A stretch of 64,000 nt of DNA. It comes from Desertivirga xinjiangensis (GTDB taxonomy: Bacteria > Bacteroidota > Bacteroidia > Sphingobacteriales > Sphingobacteriaceae). Shown piece by piece: positions 17,731 through 27,100 of the stretch. The stretch covers positions 496,001 through 560,000 of the forward strand of contig NZ_JAFMZP010000003.1 in NCBI RefSeq assembly GCF_024436435.1, in the 5' to 3' direction. The notes beneath the pieces were generated by a model. It saw nothing but the letters and a program-made list of their open reading frames with translations. It did not search any database and was not told the DNA's origin. The position numbers and the translations under genes were made by a program. Each line of letters starts with the position of its first letter. Within the stretch, counting starts at the first letter, position 1.

Positions 17731-19437
17731 TTATCTCCATCCCAGAAAACTTGCTTCTGCTGTGCCCCAACCGGGATTTTGGGTAAGCACACCTTCCGAA
17801 AGAGCGATCTGTGTTTCAGGAATAGGCCAGAAACCGCCGGTGGCGGCATAACGCGCCTTATATCCACCCCCTGCTTCTCCCATCACAGCATCCAACTTAT
17901 TGTTCTTTACCTTAACACCAGCCTGCCTGGCCAGTGCTTCTGGAGCATCTCCCCACCGCATCAGGTCAAAATAGCGTATTCCTTCAAAAGCCAATTCCCA
18001 GCGACGTTCCTTCTTTAGCGCAGATAATGAATAAGTTACCGGCTGAAGATCTACCCTTTGGCGAACGCGGTTGATGCCATTAGCGGTGCCTGTTAATTCC
18101 GAGTGCATTAACAGCACGTCCGCAAAGCGGATCAATACGAGGTCCTGGGTGTGGCACAGCTGAAATTCGGCCGGAGAGGCTCCGTCTTTTGGAACAGAAT
18201 ACGATGGAAGCACCTTTCCGGTCGCATCTTTCGCTGTAATCGGAATATACTTTTTCTGCCAGAAGCCAGTTTCCTCCATTTGTTTGCCGGCCCCCCAAAT
18301 GTAGCCGCTTAACTGATTCACATCTAAAATGGAAGCAGTACGCCGGACATCATCGGGTTCGGCAAGCTGCCATTCTTCCCAAAGATCAGAATTAACTGTC
18401 CCGAAACCCCAACCCTGTCCGAAAGGGAACGTATTGCTACTGCCATTGCCGCTTCTCAAGCCAAAATAAACGATAAATTGGTTGGAATAGCCGGTACGGT
18501 CCCATGTAGCGCCTATCCCGTATTTTATAGCGAACACACTTTCCTTATTTCCATCTCCCTCCCAACGAAGGCCTGCGCCGTTCGGATACGTATAATTGCT
18601 GGCAGTATACTCATTGGTTTCTGGCCACAAGTTTCGGAAATCGCTTACCAGGTCGTGCCCGCTGCTGGCAATACAATCGTTCAGCCACTCAATCACTTCA
18701 CTTTTAGAAATGCTCCCCGTACTGCCATCATCATTGGCCAGCGGAAGCGCATCTTTTTTATAGTAGCCGGTGTAGAACAAAAACACACGTGCCATTAGCG
18801 CCTGAGCAGCCCACCTGGAGGCATGTCCTGCCTGAGCGGGGCCGGAGTACGGCACTGCATTCAGCATGCTGATTGCTTTCTCTAAATCAGCTGCAATTAA
18901 GGCATACGTCTGCACGGCGGGCGTCTTTGGGATGTTCTCTACTGCGCTTTGAACGATCAAAGGCACCTCTCCGAATAGCTGCGAGAGTTCAAAGTAATAT
19001 AAAGCCCGCAGAAAATAGGCTTCGCCTTTGAAGTGATTTTTTTGTTCTTCACTCTCCCAGCCGGTGCAGTTGTCGAGGGTTTCCAGTGCGCTGTTAGCCC
19101 GGAAGATCCCCCGATAGCGGGAGGTCCATAAAGCGGCCATACGGTCTACGCCGTTGGTCATTAAACGGTCTATCGCCTGCGTCGCCAGGTCCGATTCGCC
19201 GCCCCCTCCAAAACGGTCGTCAGAGGCTACTTCTGCCAGGTAAAAGGCGGCCGACATGGGCGATGAGCTCGACATGCTCAATGAGGTGTATATTGCGGTA
19301 ATAGCCTGTTCCGCATCCTTTACGGTCATCGGCCAGTTCGAGGTATCCTGCTTAGTCAGGTTCTCCGTATCTAAAAACTTCTCACAGCCACTGAGCAATA
19401 TCACAACAGCAATGATCGACAGTATTCTCTTTTTCAT
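17731..19437 (-). CDS. SusD/RagB-family outer-membrane glycan-binding lipoprotein
   Basis: 568 residues. Lipoprotein signal with ILLSGCEKFLDTEN, then the SusD TPR-like helices (AEQAITAIYTSL, FRANSALETLDNC, GEAYFLRALYYFELSQLFGEVPL) and the C-terminal RagB region (LIRFADVLLMHSEL, RRWELAFEGIRYFDLMRWGD, WPIPETQI). SusD proteins form the lid on the SusC channel and capture oligosaccharides. It starts 22 bases after susC on the same strand. Confidence 0.95.
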   Translation of the reverse strand: MKKRILSIIAVVILLSGCEKFLDTENLTKQDTSNWPMTVKDAEQAITAIYTSLSMSSSSPMSAAFYLAEVASDDRFGGGGESDLATQAIDRLMTNGVDRMAALWTSRYRGIFRANSALETLDNCTGWESEEQKNHFKGEAYFLRALYYFELSQLFGEVPLIVQSAVENIPKTPAVQTYALIAADLEKAISMLNAVPYSGPAQAGHASRWAAQALMARVFLFYTGYYKKDALPLANDDGSTGSISKSEVIEWLNDCIASSGHDLVSDFRNLWPETNEYTASNYTYPNGAGLRWEGDGNKESVFAIKYGIGATWDRTGYSNQFIVYFGLRSGNGSSNTFPFGQGWGFGTVNSDLWEEWQLAEPDDVRRTASILDVNQLSGYIWGAGKQMEETGFWQKKYIPITAKDATGKVLPSYSVPKDGASPAEFQLCHTQDLVLIRFADVLLMHSELTGTANGINRVRQRVDLQPVTYSLSALKKERRWELAFEGIRYFDLMRWGDAPEALARQAGVKVKNNKLDAVMGEAGGGYKARYAATGGFWPIPETQIALSEGVLTQNPGWGTAEASFLGWR

Positions 19438-19459
19438 ATCTTTCCTATGTTAGTATCGG

Positions 19460-22400
19460 TTAGTATTTTATGCTCACTCCGAGCAGGAATGTGCGCGGAC
19501 TTGGATAAAATCCGACATCGATCCCGGAAGCCCATGCCCGGCCATCTCCATAGCCGATTTCAGGGTCCATACCCGAATATCCGGTAAACGTATACAGATT
19601 GTTTACTGCCGCATACAACCGGGCCTGCGAAACCGGCATGTTTCGGAACAGCCGTTTGAAATCGTATCCCAGCGTAACATTCTGAACCTTTACATAATCG
19701 GCGTCTTCGACGTATATATCAGATATTTTAGCCCAATTGGTGTGTCCTCCGTTGGTCAGCCTCGGCAATCTGTTGGAAGTGCCTTCGCCATGCCACCTGC
19801 CGAATATATCGGTCGTGTAGTTCTGATAGGGGGCGTCTACAAAAGATCGGTACGATCGCGCAATCTGGTGACCGAAGGCGCCTCTGGCAGTGGCTGAAAA
19901 GTCGAAACCCTTGTAGGCAAAGTTCAGATTAAAGCCTATAATCACGTCAGGGTGTGGATTACCAATAAGTACCTTGTCTTTATCATCGATCACCCCGCTT
20001 CCATCGGTATCGACAAATATCAGGTCGCCGGGTTGCGCCCCGGCGAGCTTTACCGGCGTATTGGCAAGTTGCTCAAGGTTCTGGAAAACGCCTGCCGTCT
20101 TGTATCCCCAGAAATATCCTACAGGGAATCCAACTTCGGCACGATACATTTCTGTGGTGTTCTGGCTTAATACCCCTGCGTCACCGTGTATAATACCCTC
20201 CGAATTGGCTATACGGACCACTTCGTTATGGTTGTATGCCATGTTAAAACTAAGGCCGTACCTGAAATCGCTGACCCTGTCGTTCCAGCTTACTACTGCC
20301 TCAGCCCCGGTGTTTTCAATCTCTCCTCCGTTAATGTACGGCGGGTTAGTTCCGTAAGTAGCCAGTATAGGCGCCTGAACCAACCAATCTTTAGTATTTT
20401 TTTTGTACCAGTCGAAGTTAAGTCCTAGCTTGCTGCTGATAAAACGCGCATCGAAGCCCAGGTTCAGCTGTTCCGATTTTTCCCAGCTTACCGAAGGATT
20501 CGCAACGATGTCGGGATATCCCCCCACTTGTAATGTCGTTTTATTTCCAAAGTAATATCCTCCCTGGTAGGGGTTGAAGGCAATCGTTGCCCTGTACTGA
20601 AAATTCGGTATGTCGCTGTTCCCGTTTTGCCCCCAGCTTGCCCTCACTTTAAAGAAATCCATCCAGTTGAGCACTGGTTTCATGAAGGGCTCGTTGCTTA
20701 TTACCCACCCAGCGGATGCTGCAGGAAAGTGGCCCCAGCGGTTTCCGCGTGCAAAGTTCGAGGAACCATCGGCACGCAGGCTGGCAGATGCCAGATATTT
20801 TTCTTTGTAATTATAGTTAACACGTCCGAAAAAAGACACCGATGCGCCATCCCCCCAGGGCGAGCCGCTTACCGATGTATTCGTTTCCGATATTCCCTGA
20901 GTATTGTTGATCCAGGCATGTTTCCACGAACCGGGGAACAAGGAGTTCGCGTTTTTTGCCGCCAGGTTATCTCCGTATCCCCATCTGGAAATAGAATGTC
21001 CCAGCAAAGCCTCCAGATGATGATCTTTGCCAGCGGTCACATCATACGTTAGCGTATTCTCTATATTCCATCCCCAGCCGGAGTTCTGACTTTGATTTAC
21101 ATGATCATTCTCGTCAACAACCGAAGGCGACAAATTGTACGAAGGGGTATATTGCCGGTAGCTGCCGGCGCTGTTGTTGTATCCAAACAGCGATTTGAAC
21201 TTCAGATCTTTTACTGGCTGGATCTCCACGAACGCGTTCATACGCAGCGCAAAGTTCTTGCTTATATTATGCCCGCGCATATATTCCATGGCCGCAATGG
21301 GATTGACCGCCCCGCTCCAGAACGTCCATTCGTCGCGATCCTTGCTGGGCTGGTCGAAATATTCGCCCGCGCCATTATAGACCGGCATCAGCGGTGTAGC
21401 GCTCAGCATACTGCCGATATCGTTCCAATAACGGTTACCAATAGCGATCCCCGCGTTTTCCCTATGCGAATAGGTAATGTTTTCACCCACTCTGATCACA
21501 TCGAAGCGATCGTTTTTAACCAGGGTATGCTGAGAATTAACCCTGACATTAAAACGTTTAAAGTCAGGGGCAACAGGCTCTCCTAATATGCCTTCCTGCT
21601 GGGCGTGAGAAAGCCCGATCGAATAGGAAGATTGAGCGCTACCGCCCGTAAAGCTTAGCGAATGGTTCTGGTCGATCGCATTCTGGTTCCTGATCTGGTT
21701 CAGCCAGTTGGTGCCATTCCATGTCCCATTGATAATAGCGTTATACTGATATGGTATCTGCGCAGCAAAATCAATGGTCGGGGCGCCATCGTTCCTTAGT
21801 GCCTCGTTAATTATTTGCATATATTCCGTGGCGTTCAGAAGGGGTGCCATTTTGTATACGTTCTGCCAGCCGACATAGCCGTCATATGCGATTTGTGATT
21901 TCCCCTTTCTGCCTTGCCGAGTAGTTACCAGGATGATCCCATTTGCGCCCCTTGACCCGTAGATCGCGGCAGAAGCCGCATCTTTCAGTATGTCGACAGA
22001 TTCGATGTCGGCCGGGTTCAGATTATTGATGTTTCCGCCAGGTATCCCATCGATTACGTACAGCGGATCGGAATTCCCGATGGTGCCCAGACCGCGGATC
22101 CTTACTTTGAAACCTTCGCCAGGCATACCCGAACTCTGAACAATGCTTACACCAGGCGCCTGGCTTTGCAAAGCTCCTAGCACACTATGTGTGCTTAGCT
22201 TTTGCAGATCTTCGCCCTTCACCTGCACAGTGGCTCCGGTAACAAGCTTTTTCTTTTGTATGCCGTACCCAATTACGACCACCTCATTAAGCAAGGCGCG
22301 GTCTTCCCGAAGAACGACATTGACAGAACTCCTATTGCCTGCTTTGATCTCCTGCGGTACGAAACCAACATAGCTAAATACAAGTACATTATCGGCGGAT

Positions 22401-22675
22401 GGCACCGTAATGATGTAATTACCGTCTACGTCTGTCACAACGCCAGTTTTAGTGCCTTTTACCAATACGCTTACGCCAATCAGCGGGTTATTCTCACTGT
22501 CTTTCACAGTGCCCCTGACTGTTCTGCCCTGAGACGGCTGACTGCTTTTCAGCATTGCCGGTACGCTCCCCATCATACGACAGGGTGCACAAACAGCTAA
22601 TAAAAATAAGAGTGCAAATCGAATAAGCTTGCCTGGTCTGGCCGCCTTTCTTCTCTTGTCAAAGTTTTGGTTCAT
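19460..22675 (-). CDS. SusC/RagA-family TonB-dependent outer-membrane transporter
   Basis: 1071 residues. An extended signal region is followed by a carboxypeptidase-D regulatory-like domain (GTVKDSENNPLIGVSVLVKG), a plug domain (VVIGYGIQKKKLVTGA; DPLYVIDGIPGGNINNLNP; DILKDAASAAIYGSRGANG) and the 22-strand barrel ending in the aromatic-terminated VSIKY. It imports oligosaccharides with TonB energy and is paired with the SusD downstream. It begins 99 bases after the GH26-like gene, with no clear TAnnTTTG element in that gap, so it is probably read through from the GH26-like promoter. Confidence 0.96.
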   Translation of the reverse strand: MNQNFDKRRKAARPGKLIRFALLFLLAVCAPCRMMGSVPAMLKSSQPSQGRTVRGTVKDSENNPLIGVSVLVKGTKTGVVTDVDGNYIITVPSADNVLVFSYVGFVPQEIKAGNRSSVNVVLREDRALLNEVVVIGYGIQKKKLVTGATVQVKGEDLQKLSTHSVLGALQSQAPGVSIVQSSGMPGEGFKVRIRGLGTIGNSDPLYVIDGIPGGNINNLNPADIESVDILKDAASAAIYGSRGANGIILVTTRQGRKGKSQIAYDGYVGWQNVYKMAPLLNATEYMQIINEALRNDGAPTIDFAAQIPYQYNAIINGTWNGTNWLNQIRNQNAIDQNHSLSFTGGSAQSSYSIGLSHAQQEGILGEPVAPDFKRFNVRVNSQHTLVKNDRFDVIRVGENITYSHRENAGIAIGNRYWNDIGSMLSATPLMPVYNGAGEYFDQPSKDRDEWTFWSGAVNPIAAMEYMRGHNISKNFALRMNAFVEIQPVKDLKFKSLFGYNNSAGSYRQYTPSYNLSPSVVDENDHVNQSQNSGWGWNIENTLTYDVTAGKDHHLEALLGHSISRWGYGDNLAAKNANSLFPGSWKHAWINNTQGISETNTSVSGSPWGDGASVSFFGRVNYNYKEKYLASASLRADGSSNFARGNRWGHFPAASAGWVISNEPFMKPVLNWMDFFKVRASWGQNGNSDIPNFQYRATIAFNPYQGGYYFGNKTTLQVGGYPDIVANPSVSWEKSEQLNLGFDARFISSKLGLNFDWYKKNTKDWLVQAPILATYGTNPPYINGGEIENTGAEAVVSWNDRVSDFRYGLSFNMAYNHNEVVRIANSEGIIHGDAGVLSQNTTEMYRAEVGFPVGYFWGYKTAGVFQNLEQLANTPVKLAGAQPGDLIFVDTDGSGVIDDKDKVLIGNPHPDVIIGFNLNFAYKGFDFSATARGAFGHQIARSYRSFVDAPYQNYTTDIFGRWHGEGTSNRLPRLTNGGHTNWAKISDIYVEDADYVKVQNVTLGYDFKRLFRNMPVSQARLYAAVNNLYTFTGYSGMDPEIGYGDGRAWASGIDVGFYPSPRTFLLGVSIKY

Positions 22676-22774
22676 ATTTGTTTAGTTTATGGCGTTTGTA
22701 TTTTCATCTGCCACACGTTTTTCTAACTCCTTCCAACAAGTTCCTCTGCGGCAATGAGATTTATTCCTGTCATA

Positions 22775-23926
22775 TCAAACCGGTCCCGGTTGCCTGATAT
22801 CTCCAAGCAAAAGCACATCGGGCTTGTTAACGAATTCAACGAAATTATCGCTGGCCGGATGCCCGGGAACTGGAATGTAATAGTGCGATTCATCGTTCCA
22901 GGCATTCCGCCAGAAGAGGATATAACTCAACTTATACTGCGAAAATATAGGGTAAAGATAGTCTGTAAAATAGTTGGCCTGTCTGATTCCCTCCATTCCT
23001 GTGCAGGTAACCGACGGCACTTTCTTATGCTTCACTGAAAAACCGTTTAGGAAACTCAGACTTTCATTTAATCTGCTTTTATATCCTTGCCCGTCAGGAT
23101 CTGACGGCTGATCAAAGAACAGGTCTATTCCGACGATGTCAACGTATTCATCACCGGGGTAATAATCTTCCAGCTCACCGGAAGACGCAGTCCCATACAC
23201 CGAATAAGCATACAGAATGTGATGTACATTTCTTTTCTCCCGCAGATAGGTAACGGTAGCCTGCCAAAGCTTCTTAAAATCTCCGGCTGAATTTTGCGCT
23301 GAGTTCCACCAATAAGCGCCCGGTTTATTGTGTGACATATACGGACGGAAAATTAGCGGAATATATCTCCCATTGGAATCTTTTAAAGAAAGCATAAAAT
23401 CGGCTAACTTATCAAGCCAGGCATAAAAAACTGTACGGTGTATGCTGTCCATTAGAATTGCGTCAATTGGCCGGCCAACCGTGGTATCGTCGTAACTCCC
23501 CCGGGTCAGCGGATTGTCGGCATGCCAGCTTGCCGTGGATATAATGCCCCGGGCGTGAGCCTCTGCTATTCTTTCCCGGATTAGTGCAAAGGGAACCGAG
23601 TCTATATTAAAGTCTGCGTTTGTTTCGATATTGCCAAAATCCCAGCCTGTAACGGCAGGATAGTCGCCCGTGATCCGTTTAATATCAGAACCGTTCTTGT
23701 CGGCAAACCATTTATTACCATACAACAGGTCGTCCTGATGACCGATCATCGTGCCCTTTTGAATCGTAGTTTCCATAAATGCAAGCAATTCCTTTACCTC
23801 CTCAGCAGCATAACGATCAGATATGGCAGACTGACGGCCCGGCAGATCGGCCTTCTGGTAAGTACAAGCTGTATAACTACATAAACAACAGGTAATTAAC
23901 AATACATTGATACTACTTATGGGCAT
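22775..23926 (-). CDS. GH26-fold lipoprotein with both catalytic Glu replaced
   Basis: 383 residues. The N-terminal signal ends CSYTAC, so a lipoprotein is likely. The GH26 fold is clear: GHQDDLLYG, YPAVTGWDFGN, SWHADNPLTRGSYDDT, LIFRPY, HILYAYS, DEYVDIVGIDLF, YILFWRNAWN, YYIPVPGHPASDNFVEF. Active GH26 enzymes have FRPxHE carrying the acid/base; here it is FRPYMSHN with Ser198 at the Glu position (codon at 23333-23335). The nucleophile segment xTEVGxEG reads VTCTGMEG, with Cys308 in place of Glu (codon at 23003-23005). The protein should therefore be inactive as a classical retaining mannanase or glucanase and may serve in binding. It heads the PUL operon, directly behind a promoter. Confidence 0.85.
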   Translation of the reverse strand: MPISSINVLLITCCLCSYTACTYQKADLPGRQSAISDRYAAEEVKELLAFMETTIQKGTMIGHQDDLLYGNKWFADKNGSDIKRITGDYPAVTGWDFGNIETNADFNIDSVPFALIRERIAEAHARGIISTASWHADNPLTRGSYDDTTVGRPIDAILMDSIHRTVFYAWLDKLADFMLSLKDSNGRYIPLIFRPYMSHNKPGAYWWNSAQNSAGDFKKLWQATVTYLREKRNVHHILYAYSVYGTASSGELEDYYPGDEYVDIVGIDLFFDQPSDPDGQGYKSRLNESLSFLNGFSVKHKKVPSVTCTGMEGIRQANYFTDYLYPIFSQYKLSYILFWRNAWNDESHYYIPVPGHPASDNFVEFVNKPDVLLLGDIRQPGPV

Positions 23927-23951
23927 AATCAGGTCCTTTCCGTTTACAAAT

Positions 23952-23959
23952 CAAAAATA
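23952..23959 (-). promoter_or_regulatory. -7 element for the PUL operon (GH26-like gene first)
   Basis: Minus strand reads TATTTTTG, a match to TAnnTTTG, 25 bases ahead of the GH26-like ATG. No obvious TTTG -33 box is seen, which fits a promoter needing an activator such as the divergent regulator. Confidence 0.45.
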
Positions 23960-24032
23960 GGCTTAACCGCCTAATACCGTTTTCCTGTGCCCATCATTTC
24001 CTTTTCCATATCTACCAGGTAATTGCGTAAAT

Positions 24033-24061
24033 GTTGCCAATAGTTGCCTGAATGTAGCAAC
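24033..24061. promoter_or_regulatory. Candidate operator: GTTGCC direct repeat plus inverted GCAAC
   Basis: GTTGCC occurs at 24033-24038 and again at 24043-24048, exactly 10 bases (one helical turn) apart, and GCAAC follows at 24057-24061 in inverted orientation. It lies in the divergent region between the PUL operon and its regulator, where AraC-type output domains of hybrid two-component systems bind direct repeats. Pattern only. Confidence 0.3.
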
Positions 24062-24139
24062 ACCTGTCCCTTTGCCAAACCACCCTATATCTATCCTGTT
24101 TTCCGGGATGAATTTTAAAGAAGTATATCCGGAAAAGAT

Positions 24140-24147
24140 TAAATTTG
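24140..24147 (+). promoter_or_regulatory. -7 element for the hybrid two-component regulator
   Basis: TAAATTTG matches TAnnTTTG. Transcription would begin near 24154, which rules out the TTG at 24145 as the start codon and favours the TTG at 24175. Confidence 0.45.
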
Positions 24148-24174
24148 TATAATAACCACCTTAAAAACCACAAA

Positions 24175-27100
24175 TTGAAAACATTTCTACCCATCGCTTT
24201 CTTTTTGCTGATTCAGTTATCGATATCCCCTGTTAAAGCATCCGCAGCGTTCGACGATGTCAATAGGTCGATCAACAGTCATGTCAACAAGTTATATCAG
24301 GACAAAAAAGGTTATATATGGATCTGTACTGACAATGGTCTCAGCAGGTTTGACGGGGCTGGCATCAAAACATTTTATCACGTCTATGGCGATTCAACTT
24401 CGCTGAAAAGCAACGCGGTGCTCTCAGTACTGGAAGACAGTAAAGGCCATTTCTGGGTGGGTACGACAGGGGGGCTGCAACTGCTTGACCGCAATACCGA
24501 AAAATTCAAAAATATTCACTTTTCTTATCCCCATATTACAGACTTTTCCTATATCAGTTGCATTCTTGAAGACCGGAAGGGCAATATCTGGGTCTCTACC
24601 GGTAAGGCCGGCGCTATACGTTTACAGGCAAAAACCCTGCGCCCCACCTACTACCTGCCTACAAACAGCAACATTTGTAGTAATATTATCAATTATATCT
24701 TTGAAGACAGGTACGGAAACATATGGCTCGGTTCGCAAGACCGTGGCGTAAGCGTTATTAACGTCGACAACAACATTATTGTCAATTACCGGTATGAGCC
24801 TGGCAACAAAAAATCTCTTTCCAGCAGTAAGATCTTTTCAATAGCAGAAACGCCCGGGGGAGACGTTCTTATCGGGTCTATCGACTCAGGTATCGACCTG
24901 TTTGATTATTCATCCAGAACGATCAAACGAAATTATATACCACGAAGCTACCTGGTATATACCATGATGACAGACAGGAACAACAACCTGTGGATAGGTA
25001 CCGACGGCGACGGCGTTAAACAATATAACTTCGAAACCAGGCAGACGACAACATACGAACACTTTGTGCAGAACATAAACCTTGCGAATGCAAAGGTTCA
25101 TAGTGTGATCGAAGACAAGCAGGGAAACATCTGGATGGGGCTCTACCAAAGGGGCGTTGTAATGATCCCTCCCTCGGGTAAAACGTCGGGATTCCAGATC
25201 ATTGGAAGCAACACCTTTTACGGGAAAAAAAGCATCAGCCTCGATTGTGTGCTCAGTATCCTGGAAGATCAGGATCAGCATCTTTGGATCGGCACAGATG
25301 GCGACGGAATCTACCGGTTTGATAAAAACAAAGATCTATACAGGCATTACCATCTGGGCAGGAGCCATGGCAAAAGTGCGTTATCGATCGTTCAGGACTC
25401 GAAAGGACGTATCTGGACAGGTACTTATCTATCCGGATTGTACCTGTACGATCCGCAAACGGATACATTTGCGCCCGAGCCCCTGCTCTGCAACGGAGAT
25501 AAAGTGACCGACATCAATACGATCGCCGAGGCCGACGATAAAACACTCTGGATAGGGACAAATAATAACGGAGTTTGCATTTACCATCCCGATACAAAAA
25601 AAACCAGATGGTTGCAGCACGATATCAAGAGAACCGGGGAACAACTGCTCAGCAACTCCATTCACTCCATCCTGCACGATGCTGCCGGTAACGTCTGGAT
25701 CGGGACCAGTACGGCCGGCCTTAGCTGTTACAACAAGCCGACCGGTTCTTTCACAAATTACACCGCTGCTAACGGGAAGATCAGCAATCCCAGTATTACC
25801 CAAGTCGTATCAGGGCACAACGGAAATTTATGGGTCGGCACGAAAACCGGCTTAAACTATTTAGACCTGCAGAAAGGAACCACTACCATATTTACAGAAG
25901 CAGATGGGCTCAGGTCAGCATCCATAAGCGCAATAGAATCCGACCATCAGAACAACATTTGGATCAGCACCATGAGCGGCCTGTCGAGGCTAAATACCAG
26001 TACAAAAAAAATAACCAATTTCGAAATAACCGATGGATTAACGATGAAAGGAGAGTTCAGGAGAAATGCCAGTTTCCGGTCTGCCCAGGGAGAACTGTTT
26101 TTCGGAGGAACAGGCGGACTGGTGCATTTTAAACCCTTTAAAGATATTGCTTCTCATCCTGTCCTTGGCCTGTACCTTACCGATCTGTATATTTATAGTA
26201 AGCGGGTTGAGCCAGGTTCTTCAAACGATTCCCCGATCAGGCAAAGCGCAGACGTTAGTACTGAGGTAAATTTCGGCCATCAGATAAAGAACTTTTCGTT
26301 CGGCTTTGCGGCCATCGAATTCAACCAACCCGGAAAAGTGATCTATCAGACTAAAATGGAGGGCTTCGAGGATGAATGGAAGACCGTCCGCACAGGTAAC
26401 CGCCTGGCCACTTTTACTAACCTTTCTCCCGGCCGTTACCTGTTCAAGGTACGCGCCTTTCTGGAAGGGACCAGGCCCGTCGAACGTACCATCGCTATTG
26501 TCATCCATCCGCCCCTGTTGCTCACGTGGTGGGCTAAAACGCTGTATACCGCAATCTTCATTGCCCTCTTGTGCCTGATATACCGGGCAATCAAGCACGG
26601 CCAGCATAAAAAGAAAGAAGACGCCCTGAAAGAAGGCGAGGCCCGCATGATGCAATCTAAATTACAGTTCTTCACGGATATTTCGCACGAAATACGTACC
26701 CCGCTTACTTTAATCCTCGCCCCGTTGGAAGAACTTTTAAAGAATGAAAACAACCCGTCGTTATCAAAAGTGTATCAATTGATCAATCAGAACGCTCATC
26801 GCATTCTACGGCTGATCGATCAAACCAGGGATGTAAAAAGGATCGACCAGGGAAAGGTCAGCCTTTGTACCGAAAACACAGAGCTGAATCAATTTATTGA
26901 AAGCATCGCACGTTCTTTCGACTATATTTCCCGCGAAAAGAACATTGAGCTGATTCTTGATACCGATAAGAATATTTCTCTTTTATGGATTGATAAAGAC
27001 ATTTTAGATAAAGTTCTGGTAAACCTGCTTTCGAACGCCTTCAAATACACAGATTCCGGGGGCGTCATCTCGGTAAAAACCGAAGTTCAGAATAAAACCA

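Noticed and set aside
24145-24174. Earlier TTG start for the hybrid regulator
   Set aside because: The TTG forms the end of a TAAATTTG promoter element and would add ten polar residues in front of a good signal peptide.
26221-26655. Long minus-strand frames inside the hybrid regulator and other large genes
   Set aside because: They are antisense to strongly conserved coding sequence and show no domain of their own.
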